A DNA stretch of 64,000 nt. It comes from Bostrychus sinensis (Eukaryota; Chordata; Actinopteri; Gobiiformes; Eleotridae). Each line of letters starts with the position of its first letter. Position 1 is the first letter of the stretch. Of the stretch, positions 47,000 through 59,309 are shown piece by piece. The stretch covers positions 11,037,979 to 11,101,978 of the forward strand of contig CM036245.1 of NCBI GenBank assembly GCA_020698575.1, in the 5' to 3' direction. Below the pieces are notes generated by a model. It was not told where the DNA came from and did not search any database. It saw only the letters and a program-made list of their open reading frames with translations. Made by a program: the position numbers and the translations under genes.

Positions 47000-48090
47000 T
47001 AAAAGCTTGAATAAAAGGGGGTCCAAAAGTGGCATGCAAGCCATAATGCATCCTCTTTCACAACCTCTATAGAGATCCAAATACAGCCTAATATATGCCA
47101 CACTGGCCATTTTCAAAAACATTCGATCCAGTGCTTCAGGACATGTCCAAGAAACAAAATGGCCAAAAAATGTGTTTCATTCTGAGAAAATTATATATAT
47201 GTGTGTGTGTAAATAAGACCAAGACTAGCCTCTAGTACTATAACACTACACAGGTAAGGAAAGTAGTTAAAGATCAAAACCAGCCGATGGGGCAGAGAAA
47301 AAAAGCACATAATGGAAGCTGCACACAAGCAGAAAGAGAGATAAAACAATGGAGGTAATAAGGGGAAACAGGCTAATACTGCAGAGGGGATAGAAAGTGC
47401 TACAGCAGCAGCAGCCAGTCCAGTCCCAGATTACAGAGGAAGGAGGAACGAGCTGCAGGAAATGGGATGAGGAAGTGCCGGGCCATTTATTTTTCTCTTC
47501 TCCTCTCTTTAATTCATTGTCTTCGCTCTCTTATCACAGATCAGGATCATTGGCTGCACACACACACAGAGGGATGGTAAACTCAGAGTATAAAATGTAG
47601 CCCAGGACATAGACAGAGAAAAGGGGCGTTGAGTGTTAGTCTGGGATACTCTATCTCTCAGCCATACTTCACTCTGACTATAACTATGGCACACTTTTAG
47701 GCTGCAGTGTCCACAACATCAACACTGGCGGGTCACCAGGCTCAAAATGTACTAAATTCACCACAGTACCAAAGAAATTAATGTAGATTTTGGCAAAATA
47801 TTCCCCCAACTTAAGATATTTATCATGTAAATTGTTTATACTAATCTAGGTCAAAGTCTCTTTCAGGTGCTCCCTTTCTTTCAGGGGTACTCAAAGTGAA
47901 TCCTTTCAGGTTTTTCAACCCCGTGTCAAAGATTTTGGTACAAATTTCATTTCTATAGTGCAATATCGCAACAGGAATTAACTTTTACAGACACAGAACA
48001 AAACTTGCAAATAGAGAACTATTGTTAAATCTGTCTTTTTATAGCTTCAAACACATTCTCTCATCCGTTTTGTCAAAATGCAAATAGCAA
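47000..48090. other. intronic sequence, mostly unclassified
   Basis: A short (TG)n run lies at about 47200. About 47938-48000 resembles a fragment of the TATAG-CCCAATATC retroposon tail. No exon recognised. Confidence 0.4.
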
Positions 48091-48095
48091 TACTT

Positions 48096-48325
48096 AATGG
48101 GGCGACAATGGTGCAGGAGGTTAAGTGGTTTGATTCCTGCTCTGACTGGTCCTTGTGTCCTTGGCCAAGACATTGCCTACTCCAATCCCAGTATGTGGCT
48201 GGTTGCAACAGGATGGGCATCCAGCGTAAAACCTTGCCAAATCACTGTGAGACTGATTTGTGGCGATGCCGTAAGGAAGCAGCTGAAAGAAGGACAGGAA
48301 GTGTCAGAGTAGACATTTGCCCATG
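48096..48325 (+). mobile_element. tRNA-derived SINE
   Basis: B box GGTTTGATTCC at 48127-48137; GTGTCCTTGGCCAAGACATT and AAAACCTTGCCAAATCACTG are characteristic body phrases. Confidence 0.8.
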
Positions 48326-48334
48326 CATCTTGGT

Positions 48335-48899
48335 TACCGTATTTTCCGCACTATAAGGCGCACCTAAAAGCCTTTAATTTTCTCAAAAACCGACAGTGCG
48401 TCTTATAATCCGATGCGCCTTATATATGGATCAATGTTGGTTAATTATGGCTACTGTATTCAGGGGGCGTCACCAAAGTGACAGCGGTAAAAATGATAAA
48501 GGGGAATTCCAGTCCCAGCTGTTCATGTGTGCCATAGGCGTGTTTATGGATCCTGCCGCAAAAGAACAAGGAGGCGCGGCCTTTGCTCCATCTCAGTAGA
48601 AGAGTTGTGACATTGAGGGGACAGAAAACTGAGCGCTCGAACGCTGTTCATGTAGCTTTGAACTGTGACAAATGGAGTTGGAAATACATTGTTTTCAACG
48701 AGGGAGTTGTAAGAACGCTGGTTTGTATTCTATTAATAAAGTTTGACTGACTGACTTATCTGACTGTTTTATTGACATTTCCTTTAGCGCAGCGCCATCT
48801 AGTGGATGCGCCTTATAATGCGGTGCGCCCTATATATGAAAACAGTTTTAAAATAGGCCATTAATTAAAGGTGCGCCTTATAGTGTGGAAAATATGGTA
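48335..48899. mobile_element. TIR DNA element (ACCGTATTTTCCGCACTATA), 565 bp
   Basis: The left end TTACCGTATTTTCCGCACTA and GGCGCAC are mirrored by GGTGCGCCTTATAGTGTGG and AAAATATGGTAA. Sub-terminal ATGCGCCTTATA repeats occur internally. Superfamily not assigned. Confidence 0.85.
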
Positions 48900-49016
48900 A
48901 TTGTGAATTCAGTTTCTTTTCTATAGTAGTATACTGTATCTTTGTTTAAGGCAAATGCTGCATTTGCAAGTTATCTATTATTGTTTTTTATTCTTTCTTT
49001 CTTTTCTCAGGATCTC

Positions 49017-49019
<3 letters not shown>

Positions 49020-49064
<45 letters not shown>
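49020..49064. repeat. (AAT)n microsatellite, SINE tail
   Basis: About 15 AAT units adjoining the 3' end of the minus-strand SINE at 49065-49266. Confidence 0.95.
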
Positions 49065-49065
<1 letters not shown>

Positions 49066-49266
49066 TGGCATGGGGCAGACTGACAGAAGCATGGCTACGG
49101 CCTCTCCGACCACCACCAAACACAGTCACACTGACACATTTATATAGGCAAGGTGGGTTAAGTGTCTTGCCCAAGGACACAACGACAGTATGCATTGACG
49201 GTTGCGGGGCTTGAACCGACAGCCTTTGGGTTAGTTGATCTACTAACTGAGCTACTGCTGTCCCAT
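49065..49266 (-). mobile_element. tRNA-derived SINE with clear A and B boxes
   Basis: On the minus strand: TAGCTCAGTTAGTAGATC (49237-49254) and GGTTCAAGCCCCG (49205-49217), then TGTCCTTGGGCAAGACACTT. The tail is (ATT)n. The best-preserved SINE in the window. Confidence 0.92.
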
Positions 49267-49269
49267 TAG

Positions 49270-50865
49270 TTATCACCGCAGCAATAGCTTTTTTTTCCAG
49301 GGGTCCACATAAAACAACAAATAATGAAAATAACAGTCATAATGAATAATATTTAAAATGTTAGCGTGCAACAATTTCCTTTCTAAGAATTGTTATTTTT
49401 AGTTTTTTTTCCCTCATTAATCTGTGTTTTATGGAGGCAGATTATTCCATTCTGACAAAGCTCTGACAGATTTTTTTAAAGCATTGGGTTTAGGTGAAGG
49501 TAATGTGTAATGCATTAAGGAAACATTTTGTGGTCCCATGTCTATCTTCTGAAAGAGTCAGTTGAGTGTAGAGACAGGCGGCTTCCTTTGACAGCGATAT
49601 CTTTCTTAAAAACTGGGCCAATTTGCAGACCAGTCTTTGTTCGACTGTCAGCCATGATGTCTGGGATTCATCACTTTTACATGTTCCCTCACAGAGCAGT
49701 TCAAAGCTTGTCTAGCAGCTCTATTTTGAGTGAGTTGGCTCTTGTTTGGAGGCAAAGAACCACACCACTGGACAACATTATCATTTGTTTTTAAAAAAAG
49801 CTAATGTTAAATCTGTCTTTTTTTATAGCTTCAAACACTCATCTGCAAATATGTGTATCAATACTCAACAAAAAGAAAAGCTGCATTTGTCTTTTTTGTG
49901 CACAGACAGTGGAATCTGTGTAAAGTTCAATCCAAATTTGGCAAAGGCATATACAGTACATGCAGCAAAAGCAAAAATCCAATTACTGTGTTCCTTGTTG
50001 CCCTGAAAAAGTCAGAGTTTAGCACAAAGGCAACAATTCCAAAGTTGTTCTCACGTTATATTTTATATTGAACTATATTTTTTAAATGGATGGTGTTTTG
50101 AAGCAAATGTACTGGGAGTACTAGTGTTCCCCTGAAATATTTTAATGTTGACGCACTACTAAAAACATCTAAAGCTGCTGTGTGTTTCAAAACAATGTGT
50201 ATGCACAGTATTAGCATTGTGTATTAGTGCTGATAAATTTGATTACCAAACTGGGACCTTTTATGTAAAATTAAACAGCACTTCATATGTTCAAGCTGTT
50301 TTATGGCTGGCATTTTCCTGGTTGGACTGCCATAAAATCACATAATTACAAACAAATTAAATGAACACAGACAAAACCATAACCTAAAACCCACTGGTGC
50401 AATCGGGGGGAAATAATGCACTCTCTGCTGAGGCAAGTGCGTTCCTGCTGTTAGCGTCAGCAGCTCAGTGTGACTGTAACTGTACCACATACAGACCAGC
50501 ACAGTCTCAGTGTACACCACATTTACTCACTTCATGTTATTGTGGCCTTAATTTCCCTCCCCATTACTTTACAGGTCTACTATAGGTCTTAGGCAGGTTT
50601 TACGAATACAAAAACGTTATTGTTTGCCTTAATGTGCCTTCAGTTTCACCATAAATACATTCAATTTACTCAAAAATACACTCACACACACAACATACAA
50701 CATCTAAGACAACATGGCAGACCCTACATTTCATGTGCATCTTACTTTGAATGCAAGACATATTAAAAGGTTCAAAGCATTCAATAAATAAATATAAATA
50801 TAAATATGGCTACACCCATGGCAATACAGCTCATGTTAATTAATTTAATACTATATAGCCGATGT
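49270..50865. other. intronic sequence, mostly unclassified
   Basis: AT-rich, with no exon recognised. An imperfect pair of phrases (AATCTGTCTTTTTATAGCTTCAAACAC) is shared between about 48030 and 49809, marking a small dispersed repeat. Confidence 0.4.
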
Positions 50866-50869
50866 TAAA

Positions 50870-51950
50870 TATATTAATCAGGGCAGTACATGCATCAGAG
50901 CATCGAGGAGCACTACCCTAAGCCAGATGTTAATTAAGATTCATGGAGTTAAGTGCTTTCACAGCGCAAAAGAGTTCTTAAAGATGTTTTTGTTTGCTGA
51001 TAATATTTCGATATCTTCTACCTGATGATAATAATTCAAATTCTTTGTGTAGGGGATGGGACGGGTCATTTATAATGCTCACAGCTTTCCTTCCCATCTT
51101 CTCCTCGTAAATGCTGCTCAAGGGTCTCTGTGTCCTCCCAATGATTTTTAAGCTAACGTTGATGATCTTTTGGTTTGTTTTTCCTCTGCATGGTCAGGTT
51201 ACCACACCACATCTGCATGTTAAAGGTTAAGATACTCTCCACAAGGCTCTTATACACAGTCTCAAAAATAGTTTGACTCATACCAAAATTGTTCAGTTTA
51301 TGTAATGAATACAAACATTGTGAACACTTCTTAAAAAATAAAATCAGTATTTTCTTTAAAGGTTAGCCTGCTATCTATGTATGTACCAAAACATTTAAAA
51401 TCCTCAACTATCTCCACATTCTTCCGTAGATTGTGGCCGGCTGTATGGATTTCTTATCGTTTTGTAAGATAATGTCTGGAGGAGTAGCTGAAATAGCTTG
51501 GTAAGGACCCTTTTCAATTGATGAGCACAATTTTTCAATAATCTTTCTGTGAGGCCATCAGGGCCTGGAGCTTTACTTGGTTTAATGCGAGCCAAACTCC
51601 CAACGACTTCCTCTTCTGTAACATATTCTGTAATCATTGTTCAAACTTCATCACATTCAGGGCTAAAATTAATTTTAGCAAATCTACTATAAACTATATT
51701 TAGATCATTAGCCATGGAGGTGTATGAGAGAGTGGGACATGTTTTTTCTTTGCCTCTCTGCCCTTTAATTGGTTTAAACACTCCCACTCCTGGCATTGCC
51801 AGAGCAGAAGTTTCTCTCCACCTTGTGTCTGTACTTAATTCTGATCTCTTTTCATTAACAAGGTCAAAATTTCCCTCAAAGAAGGCATTTTTTGCCCTTA
51901 GTTTTTTTTAGTTTTTAGTTATTTTGTCCCTAGTTATCCATGCTCTAAAT
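50870..51950 (-). mobile_element. LINE (non-LTR retrotransposon) remnant with reverse-transcriptase text
   Basis: Minus-strand frames read EEEVVGSLARIKPSKAPGPD and GLTERLLKNCAHQLKRVL (51404-51637), the start of a LINE reverse transcriptase. Then, out of register, come EIVEDFKCFGTYIDSRLTFK, LHKLNNFGMSQTIFETVY and SGRRYRN-type text (51420 down to about 50950), typical of the C-terminal end of Rex1/CR1/L2-group proteins. The polymerase middle, including the catalytic motif, is missing. Upstream linker text (WRETSALAMPGVGVFK) lies at 51700-51850. A dead, internally deleted copy. Confidence 0.85.
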
Positions 51951-52035
51951 ATTTATAAATGCTCTTTCCATTGATCCACAAAACCCTTGTGTCTCACAAT
52001 GGTACAGAATCCCTTAAAACACTTCTGGATGAAAA
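51945..52035 (-). mobile_element. tRNA-derived SINE fragment (family 1)
   Basis: AAATGCTCTTTCCATTGATCC, then ACAATGGTACAGAATCCCTT, shared with 430-600. Confidence 0.5.
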
Positions 52036-52039
52036 ACCT

Positions 52040-53510
52040 CCTCTGCAGAAGAGCAGCACTGATGTGTAGTGCATGCATTTTTAATGAGCAGTCACATCTT
52101 TCAAGCTGTAGATTTCACAGATATTAATTTTTAATCCAATATCTTTACAAATGTAGCTCCAGTAGCATTTGCCGAAATCCCATTGATTGAGATTTTCAGG
52201 AAAAACAAAGTAGATCAGACATATGCTGATAATGAAAGGGCTTATAACTCTATCAATGTGGCAGTCCTTAAAGCATCTGTTTGCAAACAGAAACAGTTTG
52301 TTGTGTGCCTGTGTGGGTGCAGTAGGTTGAGTCAATTTAATATGCAAATTTATGTTATGTTTGAGTTATTAATTAGAAAAGATGGAGAACAACATAAATA
52401 TTATATAGGAATGTGCAGTGTACAAACAAAAGGAAACACTACTACTACAACCATTACTGCTAATACTACAAGTACTAATATTGCAGTTCCTACTACTAAT
52501 ACAGGACCATTTTTTTAATAAAACATCAGTATCGTATAGTCTTCATGTCTGTGGTGATTATTGTAGCACTACTATGGAAAAAGCCATAAAGTCCAAAATA
52601 AATTGTCCAGCCAAGAGCAGAGGATAAGATATTTTAATGAAAATAAAGTAATACATGTATTATATTACATATTATATTGTTATTGTTCTGCCCTCGCTGT
52701 GTGTGTTTGTGACAGCTATGCAGAAAGATAAACTCTTTGACAATTGACAGGCGTATGTCCACTTTATTGATGTTGCCTCCAATTACCAACAGAGAGAAAC
52801 TACAAATAAAACAAAATAGACACCACATAAAAATACAATATATGTCTAATCATCAAATTACACACATATGAGAGCTGAATGTGCTTAGCAATATGTAAAA
52901 AATTAAGTATTATTAGTACTATAAACTGTACTCTTTTATAATGCAAATGTTCACGAATATAAAGCAATGTTGCCTCTAAGGCGCTTACTGAACTCAAAAT
53001 ACTCACAAACAATGCTCTCTGTAGAACAACAAACATGGATGGATGAAGATTGAATCATCACAGATGAACCTCTGCTTCTGTCAGCCATTACTCAATGTGT
53101 GCTTATTGATTACTTCTACACCTTAATAGTAAACTTAACAAACATGCAACAGCACAGCACCTCCTGCTGGTGGGGGAGAATCACTGCCAGCACAGTTATA
53201 TTATTCTAATGGAACAGTGACATTTACAGTATGTGTCTTTACAACAGCCTTGCATCTAACGGTACTTTCTAAACGCAGCAAACTAACCGTCTATGGGTAA
53301 ACAGCTGGGATATAAGCTAATATATTATCTCATAATTACAAGATCTTTTCTTGTAAAATAATTGTTCCCCTAATTGTGAGATAGAATCTTGTAATTATAA
53401 GATAGCATCCAGACCAGTGATTTCACTCTGTTGTGTGGTAACATGACCAGAGACAACCAAGCAAACAAAAAGAATATTCTTGTTAATTTATTTACCGTAT
53501 ACTGTATGCT
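52040..53510. other. AT-rich intronic sequence
   Basis: A short CTA run lies at about 52438. An imperfect palindromic segment with TCTCATAATTACAAGATCTT occurs at 53325-53405. No exon recognised. Confidence 0.45.
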
Positions 53511-53511
53511 A

Positions 53512-54030
53512 CTTTAAATGGACTTTTCTGAGCTTTTTACCATGTTATAATGTTCCCTCGTCAAAAACATAGCTGAAGTTGTGCTTTGCTTAATTCACGC
53601 CTATATGAGCAATCCCGTATTCTCTGGCATGGCTGTTCTGAGGTCTCAAAATGCTCAGTTCTACAAACCTCCGCCCACTCCAAAAAGCACGGCCCCCTCT
53701 ACATCCACTCAGCTCTCACTTATTTATCAAAAAAAAGCGGTGCACAGCTCTGTTTCCGCCGATCCTTTACAGATATTTTTCATTTGGCAGTAAAATGACA
53801 TCAGACAAAAAGTTCAAGGAAGTTAAGTTCCTTTTATTCTTTAAATTACATTCAAAAGACCACAGCAGTCTGCCCTCTGCTGGTCTCTTCACCTGTTTCT
53901 TTATGACACCAGTAGAGTACTTATTAAAACCTTTTCCTTTAGTCAGATGTTTATAAAGCTTGTAAAATATGCAGTGGTGTTTTACAGGCAACAAAGATTG
54001 GTTAAAAAATATGACTAAAAGCATAATAAC
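53512..54030 (+). mobile_element. TTAA-type MITE (TTAAAGGG family), copy 4
   Basis: ACCATGTTATAATGTTCCCTC, CCTCCGCCCACTCCAAAAAG, CTGCTGGTCTCTTCACCTGT; same orientation as copy 1. Confidence 0.7.
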
Positions 54031-54034
54031 AAAC

Positions 54035-54940
54035 TATTACTCTGTTCTGTTCTTCCAGGAGGACATACTATCCACTTGACACTAAAATCTCTTGCATTCT
54101 GTGACAAGTTGGGGCTGTAGTTGAAGTTAGTGTAGCATGGACTTCTCTCAAACCCCTAAAGATTGTTTTTCCAGACAGTCGCCCCGGGCCTGGACACTGA
54201 GATTGATTGAATAATGCTTTCTGTCAGAGTGTCCAATGCGGTGTTCAAAAACAAAATGTATTGGACCAAACACAGCTGATAACCATCCGTTTAAATGGAC
54301 AGCGAGCCTGGGCCGCCTTCTTCTCCCACTTATCATCCCGCTGTCCGTCTGCTCCATCCATTATGAGTTTTACTGAGGATCGGCGGGAGACAGAGATGTA
54401 GACACGCGATACGAGATAGACGGTAATAGACTGGAAACTTTTCGATTGTCTTCAAACTTTGAGAGATTTTAGTTTGTTGTGTAAATGCTTGCCACAATAA
54501 CTGATAATATCTCTGTTTGTAGAAAGCAGAAACTCAAATAATATATAGTAATGGATGGAAAAGCATGCTGAATTGCAACACATTAACTTCTGCCTAATAC
54601 GTTTAATGCTTATGGTTGGCATAAGCATTCAACTCTCATAGTTTATTTATATAATTGGGGAGGTTTTCTATTTACATATGAGACAGAAATCTCAGTTTGT
54701 AAAGAGAATTTGTCATAGAAATGGCCATTTTTTAAATATATTTTTGCCAATAAATTGTTTGATATTTGGAAACACAAAAATATAAAGCCATATATTGTTA
54801 TTTTACTATGTTTCTCATCATGTCAGCATTTTTTATTCCAAATTTCATTGCTCTGTACAACTGTAGCGCTACTTTTTACACACATAAAATTCTGTCTGAG
54901 GCTTGTCCCGAAAAATGTTTTTTTTCAAACAGACTCACGT
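54035..54940. other. intronic sequence with a possible conserved block
   Basis: 54060-54420 is non-repetitive and moderate-GC (TGAATAATGCTTTCTGTCAG, AATGCGGTGTTCAAAAACAA). A candidate for cross-species comparison; no coding signal. Confidence 0.3.
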
Positions 54941-54944
54941 GACT

Positions 54945-55130
54945 GACTGCGCCCACGGCCGATGATCGCCCCGGTGTGTCCAGGCCTTTAGGTGAATTGG
55001 TGACTCAAAATTGCCCATATTGTCATATCTCCACCTAGCTGGCCACTGTTGTACCCCACCTAAAGCTCAAAGTTGCTGGGATAGGCTCCAGTTACTCGAT
55101 ATCGCTGACAGGAGGAAGATGAATGAATGT
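54945..55130 (+). mobile_element. L2-type LINE 3' tail
   Basis: GTTGCTGGGATAGGCTCCAG and GGAGGAAGATGAATGAATG are the standard teleost L2 terminus. Confidence 0.75.
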
Positions 55131-55134
55131 AATG

Positions 55135-55740
55135 TAAAAATGCATGCACTTAAAATCTTAGCATAACTTAAGTTGTTCTTATCAAGGCAGTTTTTTTTTT
55201 TTTTTTTCAACTTACAATTTCTTGCAACATTTTTATTACAACACCAATTGAATTTCACTGACAAAACCTCGCTATGTTGCTCTCTGTGATGAGACGTGTG
55301 AATGTAAGTACTCCTGACCAGGCGGTGCAGTAAAAAGCTGTGAAGGCGGCCGCTGGAGGACGGCCCACATGAGGAAGTGCGTGGGCGGTGGTGAGAAGAG
55401 GAGCCTCCACTACACTCTGACTGACTGAAGCGGGACAGTGATGGGTCGTGAGAGACACACAGCTGAGCCCCAGCGTCCCGAGTCAGAGAGCGTGGCTAAT
55501 TCAAACTGACACATTACTGTTTTCTGCGGGACCAAAGCACATCTACTGAGTCTGTGAGGGGACAGTAACATGGCTTTAATAGAACGACTACTCGCACTAG
55601 TAAATATCCTGAGACCTGAGTCTTTCATCCCTATAACCACTGTAGATAATAAGAACTGGGCTTTTGTGGTCTTACTAGTTATGACTGTATTTTTGACATT
55701 ATATTAATTACAATTTTCACATTTTTGTGTTTTGTTGTTT
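55135..55740. other. unclassified intronic sequence
   Basis: Pyrimidine tract at 55190-55208; a moderately GC-rich part (55310-55480) has no recognised exon. Confidence 0.4.
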
Positions 55741-55743
55741 TGT

Positions 55744-56190
55744 GATTGGAACACCTGAATTCAGTTATTTGGGTGGGTGAGTGAATACTTTTGGAAATAT
55801 AGTGTATGTTTAAAGTATGTGAACATTATGAAAAATGCTTTGGGGTCCAGGTCAAAGGGAGGGCTTGGACAGCAGTCCTCCAGGTAGCAGGAGCGTGCTT
55901 TAAATCACCCCTGGAAACCAGACGGTGTTCTGGATCCACACCAAAAAGTATTAATTTCTTCCTATGCTCATTACCAACCTTTTCTATAAATGTTTTCACT
56001 ATTCAATGATGACTTTTTAAGAGTTATCTTGCTATAAAAACAAACAAACCTGGCAAAACCTCTTCTATAGTGTGCTGAAGTTTCAATCCAGCCACAAGGC
56101 ATCACAAGCCACTCTTTATGCCAATCCCAAGCCTGGATAAATGGCCAAATCAGTATCCAAGTAACTGCACACTAATGTTGTACAGTGGCT
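55744..56190 (+). repeat. left arm of a large inverted duplication
   Basis: Carries a solo Tc1-like end (to 55804, TA at 55805) and about 385 bp of adjoining sequence. Its inverse is at about 60396-60803 (for example GACTTTTTAGAGTTATCTTG versus its complement). Estimated identity near 90%. Confidence 0.85.
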
Positions 56191-56220
56191 ATTTCCGTGT
56201 AGATCCAGGAGGGTTTTTCT

Positions 56221-56310
56221 AGCTTTTCTATTGTTATGTGGCTAAATGCAAAGAGCATTTGCCCCTGAACTAGAAGATCTTTAAGTCTGAGTCCAGATCT
56301 GGGCACTGTA
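56221..56310 (+). mobile_element. tRNA-derived SINE fragment (family 1)
   Basis: GAGCATTTGCCCCTGAACTA and AGTCTGAGTCCAGATCTGGG; sense-strand copy of the family at 430-600. Confidence 0.55.
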
Positions 56311-56319
56311 TCTTTATCA

Positions 56320-57180
56320 TTGAGAGAAAGGACCAGTGCCTTGGCAGATGACTATGTTTTCCGAGTGCTTCTGTTTGTAATTGCTTGTAATTTTGTATAT
56401 TTTTGCAAGGATTTTTTTATAACATTTTTCAAAGATTTTTTTTTTTTAACAAACTGTATAGGAGTATTATTTTTTGCTTTTTTCCATGCCAAGACATTAA
56501 CTAGGAGCTCTCACTGCTACAGGCCTTTTAACCCATTGGGGGGAATCCATGATGACATATACATGGACAGTAAAATCCTAGCTTAAAAAGTGCATTAAAA
56601 AGAGTTTGTATGTGCGTGCCTCATTACTGTGTCTATAACTTTTGTACGCAGATGTATTAATGACGCTCAAAGTTCAGACAAACACGACGAGAGCCAGTTT
56701 TGTGTGCGGTATTGTCTTATGTAAAGCGGCTCCTCTGTGCTTTCTGCTTTCATGTGCATCATAGACTTTTTGATTCTACTTTTGTTCTCCCAAAACAACT
56801 GCGCTCTTTGTTCTTTAGGCAAAAAGGGCAAACATACGCAGCATGTTGCCAAGTGCTGCCACAGTGACTTTGTACTCCGTGCTTTTGTTCATTTCAAAAT
56901 TGGGAACACATGGTACTCCCTGAGTTAGTTTTTTATTAGATTTTTGATTTGACATATGAAGTAATTCCTCTAAATCCAAAGCTCAGACAACTTCTTACTG
57001 TGTTTTCTGAAACTCTGGAGTTGAGTACTGTTAAATTCACTGCTTCATTTTCTTCCACTTATTCCTGTTAGACATGTGGTTGCACGTCTCAGCAACTTTT
57101 GGCATTGATTCAGTGCGTTATAGTTTTTCACTCTGCATAAAGAGAGTACATAGTAAAAAGCACAGGTGGACTGCACACAG
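56320..57180. other. AT-rich intronic sequence
   Basis: Nothing recognisable. Confidence 0.45.
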
Positions 57181-57184
57181 AGAG

Positions 57185-57262
57185 ATTCTCTTCTCTTCAG
57201 TCCAGGGATCAAACCCACTGTCTTTGTGAGGCAGGAGCACTAACCACTCTGCCAACATGCAT
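57185..57262 (-). mobile_element. tRNA-derived SINE head
   Basis: On the minus strand: TGGCAGAGTGGTTAGTGC (A box, 57238-57254) and GGGTTTGATCC (B box, 57206-57216). It has no CCA-end acceptor-stem match that I can fold, so it is not called a tRNA gene. Confidence 0.7.
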
Positions 57263-57313
57263 CCTGTATAGAAGTGTAACGATACATTGATTTGCATGCA
57301 TCGATATAATTAC

Positions 57314-58056
57314 TAGGGATGCACCGATACCGGTACCGATACCATGTCCAAGTACTCGTACTCGTATTCATAAAAGTGGGCCGATACCAACAACCGATAC
57401 CACTTTACAGCGCTGTCACGTGACATTCCCCTCTCAGCTGAGCAGTGATAACCGAGTGGAAGGATTTCAAAGTGAACTGTATTGAGATAAAAGCAAAGCT
57501 GGCTCTACATTCTGCTCAACCAGACTTATCCCAAATCATATGTGAGTCCTGAAACTTAGGCAGTTGTCCTTTTGTTGTCCTAGTTGTCCCGAAAATGATA
57601 TAAGTGCGGAGTATGAAGCAGTTGTTGTCTGATAAAACATAAGAAGTACCGTTGCTAATTGTGTTAGCTGCTGTGTTAGCTGCTGTATGTCTTGGCGAAT
57701 CTCCGCTGGTTATGCACAGATGCTCAATCTGTCTTTAAAATAACAACTGAGTGACTGAATAGAGGAGAATCTAAGCTTTAAAATGAGGTATAACATGTCC
57801 ATATTCAGCAAATTTTAGCCATGGTTAGCTGTGTTCAAACCACTCTGTTGTAAAAATAACTTAGCATCGCAGAGCGGGGATAGACGGCAAAAAGACGACA
57901 CAGTATGGGATGAATGAGATACAGCAGTGTGACTGTATAAACTATAAAGTTACCCCTATATAAGTACTCGTATCAGTACTCGGTATCAGCGAGTACTCAA
58001 ATGGAAGTACTCGTACTCATATCGGTTTGAAAAAAAGTGGTATCGGTGCATCCCTA
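57314..58056. mobile_element. hAT MITE (TAGGGATGCACCGAT termini), 743 bp
   Basis: Ends TAGGGATGCACCGATACCGG and ...GGTATCGGTGCATCCCTA, with a perfect 8-bp duplication ATAATTAC (57306-57313, 58057-58064). It sits inside a decayed repeat with GTAACGATACATTGAT (57277-57305). Confidence 0.95.
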
Positions 58057-58064
58057 ATAATTAC

Positions 58065-58415
58065 CCACAATTGCGTTGTATCCATGCAAAATGTAAACAT
58101 CAATCAATATCGTGTGTTCTTACTATAATTTACAAGGCATGCTGTTATTTTGAAATTTGCTTTATTTTGAAAGCATCTCCGTCTCTGTACTTCCGCTGCC
58201 TAACTTTACAACAAATGGAGCAGTAAAGTAATTAGCGAAGGAAATGTGCTAAAACTCTTCGTTCCCAGCTAGTCACAGGGCTGACACAGAGACACGCATC
58301 CATTCACTCTCACATTCATTCACTAGGGGTCATTTTTTTAGTGACCAATTCATTCATGCAGACTCCACCCAGAGAGTTTTGACTAAAATGCTATTCACAT
58401 TTAGTCAGGATTTTA
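58065..58415. other. unclassified intronic sequence
   Basis: No recognised feature. Confidence 0.4.
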
Positions 58416-58418
58416 CTG

Positions 58419-58562
58419 TGGCCCAGAAGTGCAAAACAAATTTACAAATGCCCAAACATTTTTACATTTGTCATAAAACAAACTTACTTACTTTCATTTG
58501 TAAGTTTGTTTTATGAAAAATGTTTTGGACATTTGTAAATTTGTTTTGCACTTTTGGCCCAC
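58419..58562. repeat. hairpin MITE, about 65-bp inverted arms
   Basis: TGGCCCAGAAGTGCAAAACA is mirrored by GTTTTGCACTTTTGGCCCA. The arms continue through AAATTTACAAATG and ATAAAACAAACTTAC to a short centre near 58490. A perfect fold-back candidate. Confidence 0.92.
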
Positions 58563-58564
58563 CA

Positions 58565-59065
58565 TAGGATTTAGTGATGCAAAGTCTAGTTTTAGTAATA
58601 TGTATTTGCCTTTTATTTAGCAATACTCTATGTATATTTTTTAATATTTTAATGACAGTAATGATGTGCTTCAATGACCACAGTTTGTAGTTATAATGGC
58701 CATTGCTTCATCATACAAAACATAACAGATTGTCTTATGATGATCGAGGTATTAATTTTATAATATTAATTTGCATCATTGCTTTAGGATCTTTTCCCCC
58801 ATCGTCCCGTCTGTTCATTTTCCTTTCATTTTTATTTTGTGACGAAAATTTGAATACATTTAATTTTAGTGGTCATTGATTTTTTATTTAGTTTTTGATT
58901 CATTTTCACCCGCCCATTAAAAAATCCCCCACAGACCCCCAACAATAGGACATCCCTCTATTCAAAAAACTATATTATGTTTTTCCTCCATGTTTTTATA
59001 AAAGCCTTACAAAAATCACTGACTGTTGGCTAAAATTTGTTTTAAAGTACTATTTTAAAACAAGT
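58565..59065. other. AT-rich intronic sequence
   Basis: No recognised feature. Confidence 0.4.
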
Positions 59066-59070
59066 ATATA

Positions 59071-59305
59071 CAGTGAAGCCCGAAATTATTCATACCCCTG
59101 GCAAATTCTGACTTAAAGTTACTTTCGTTCAACCAACATGCCACTTTTTGTTCAAATGGAAAAAAAAAAAGCTGAGAAATATTTTTTTTCGTCTTATTAT
59201 CTTGTGGGAGAAGCCTGTGTTCCAGTCAAAAAAAACTTGCTGGTTGAATGAAAGTAACTTTAAGTCAGAATTTGCCAGGGATATGAATAATTTCAGGCTT
59301 CACTG
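59071..59305. mobile_element. mariner-type MITE, 235 bp, TA-flanked
   Basis: CAGTGAAGCCCGAAATTATT is mirrored by AATAATTTCAGGCTTCACTG; the inverted arms extend about 65 bp. TA lies at 59069-59070 and 59306-59307. Confidence 0.92.
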
Positions 59306-59309
59306 TAAA

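Noticed and set aside
57185..57262. Functional tRNA gene
   Set aside because: A and B boxes are present but no complete cloverleaf could be folded by eye; best read as a SINE head.
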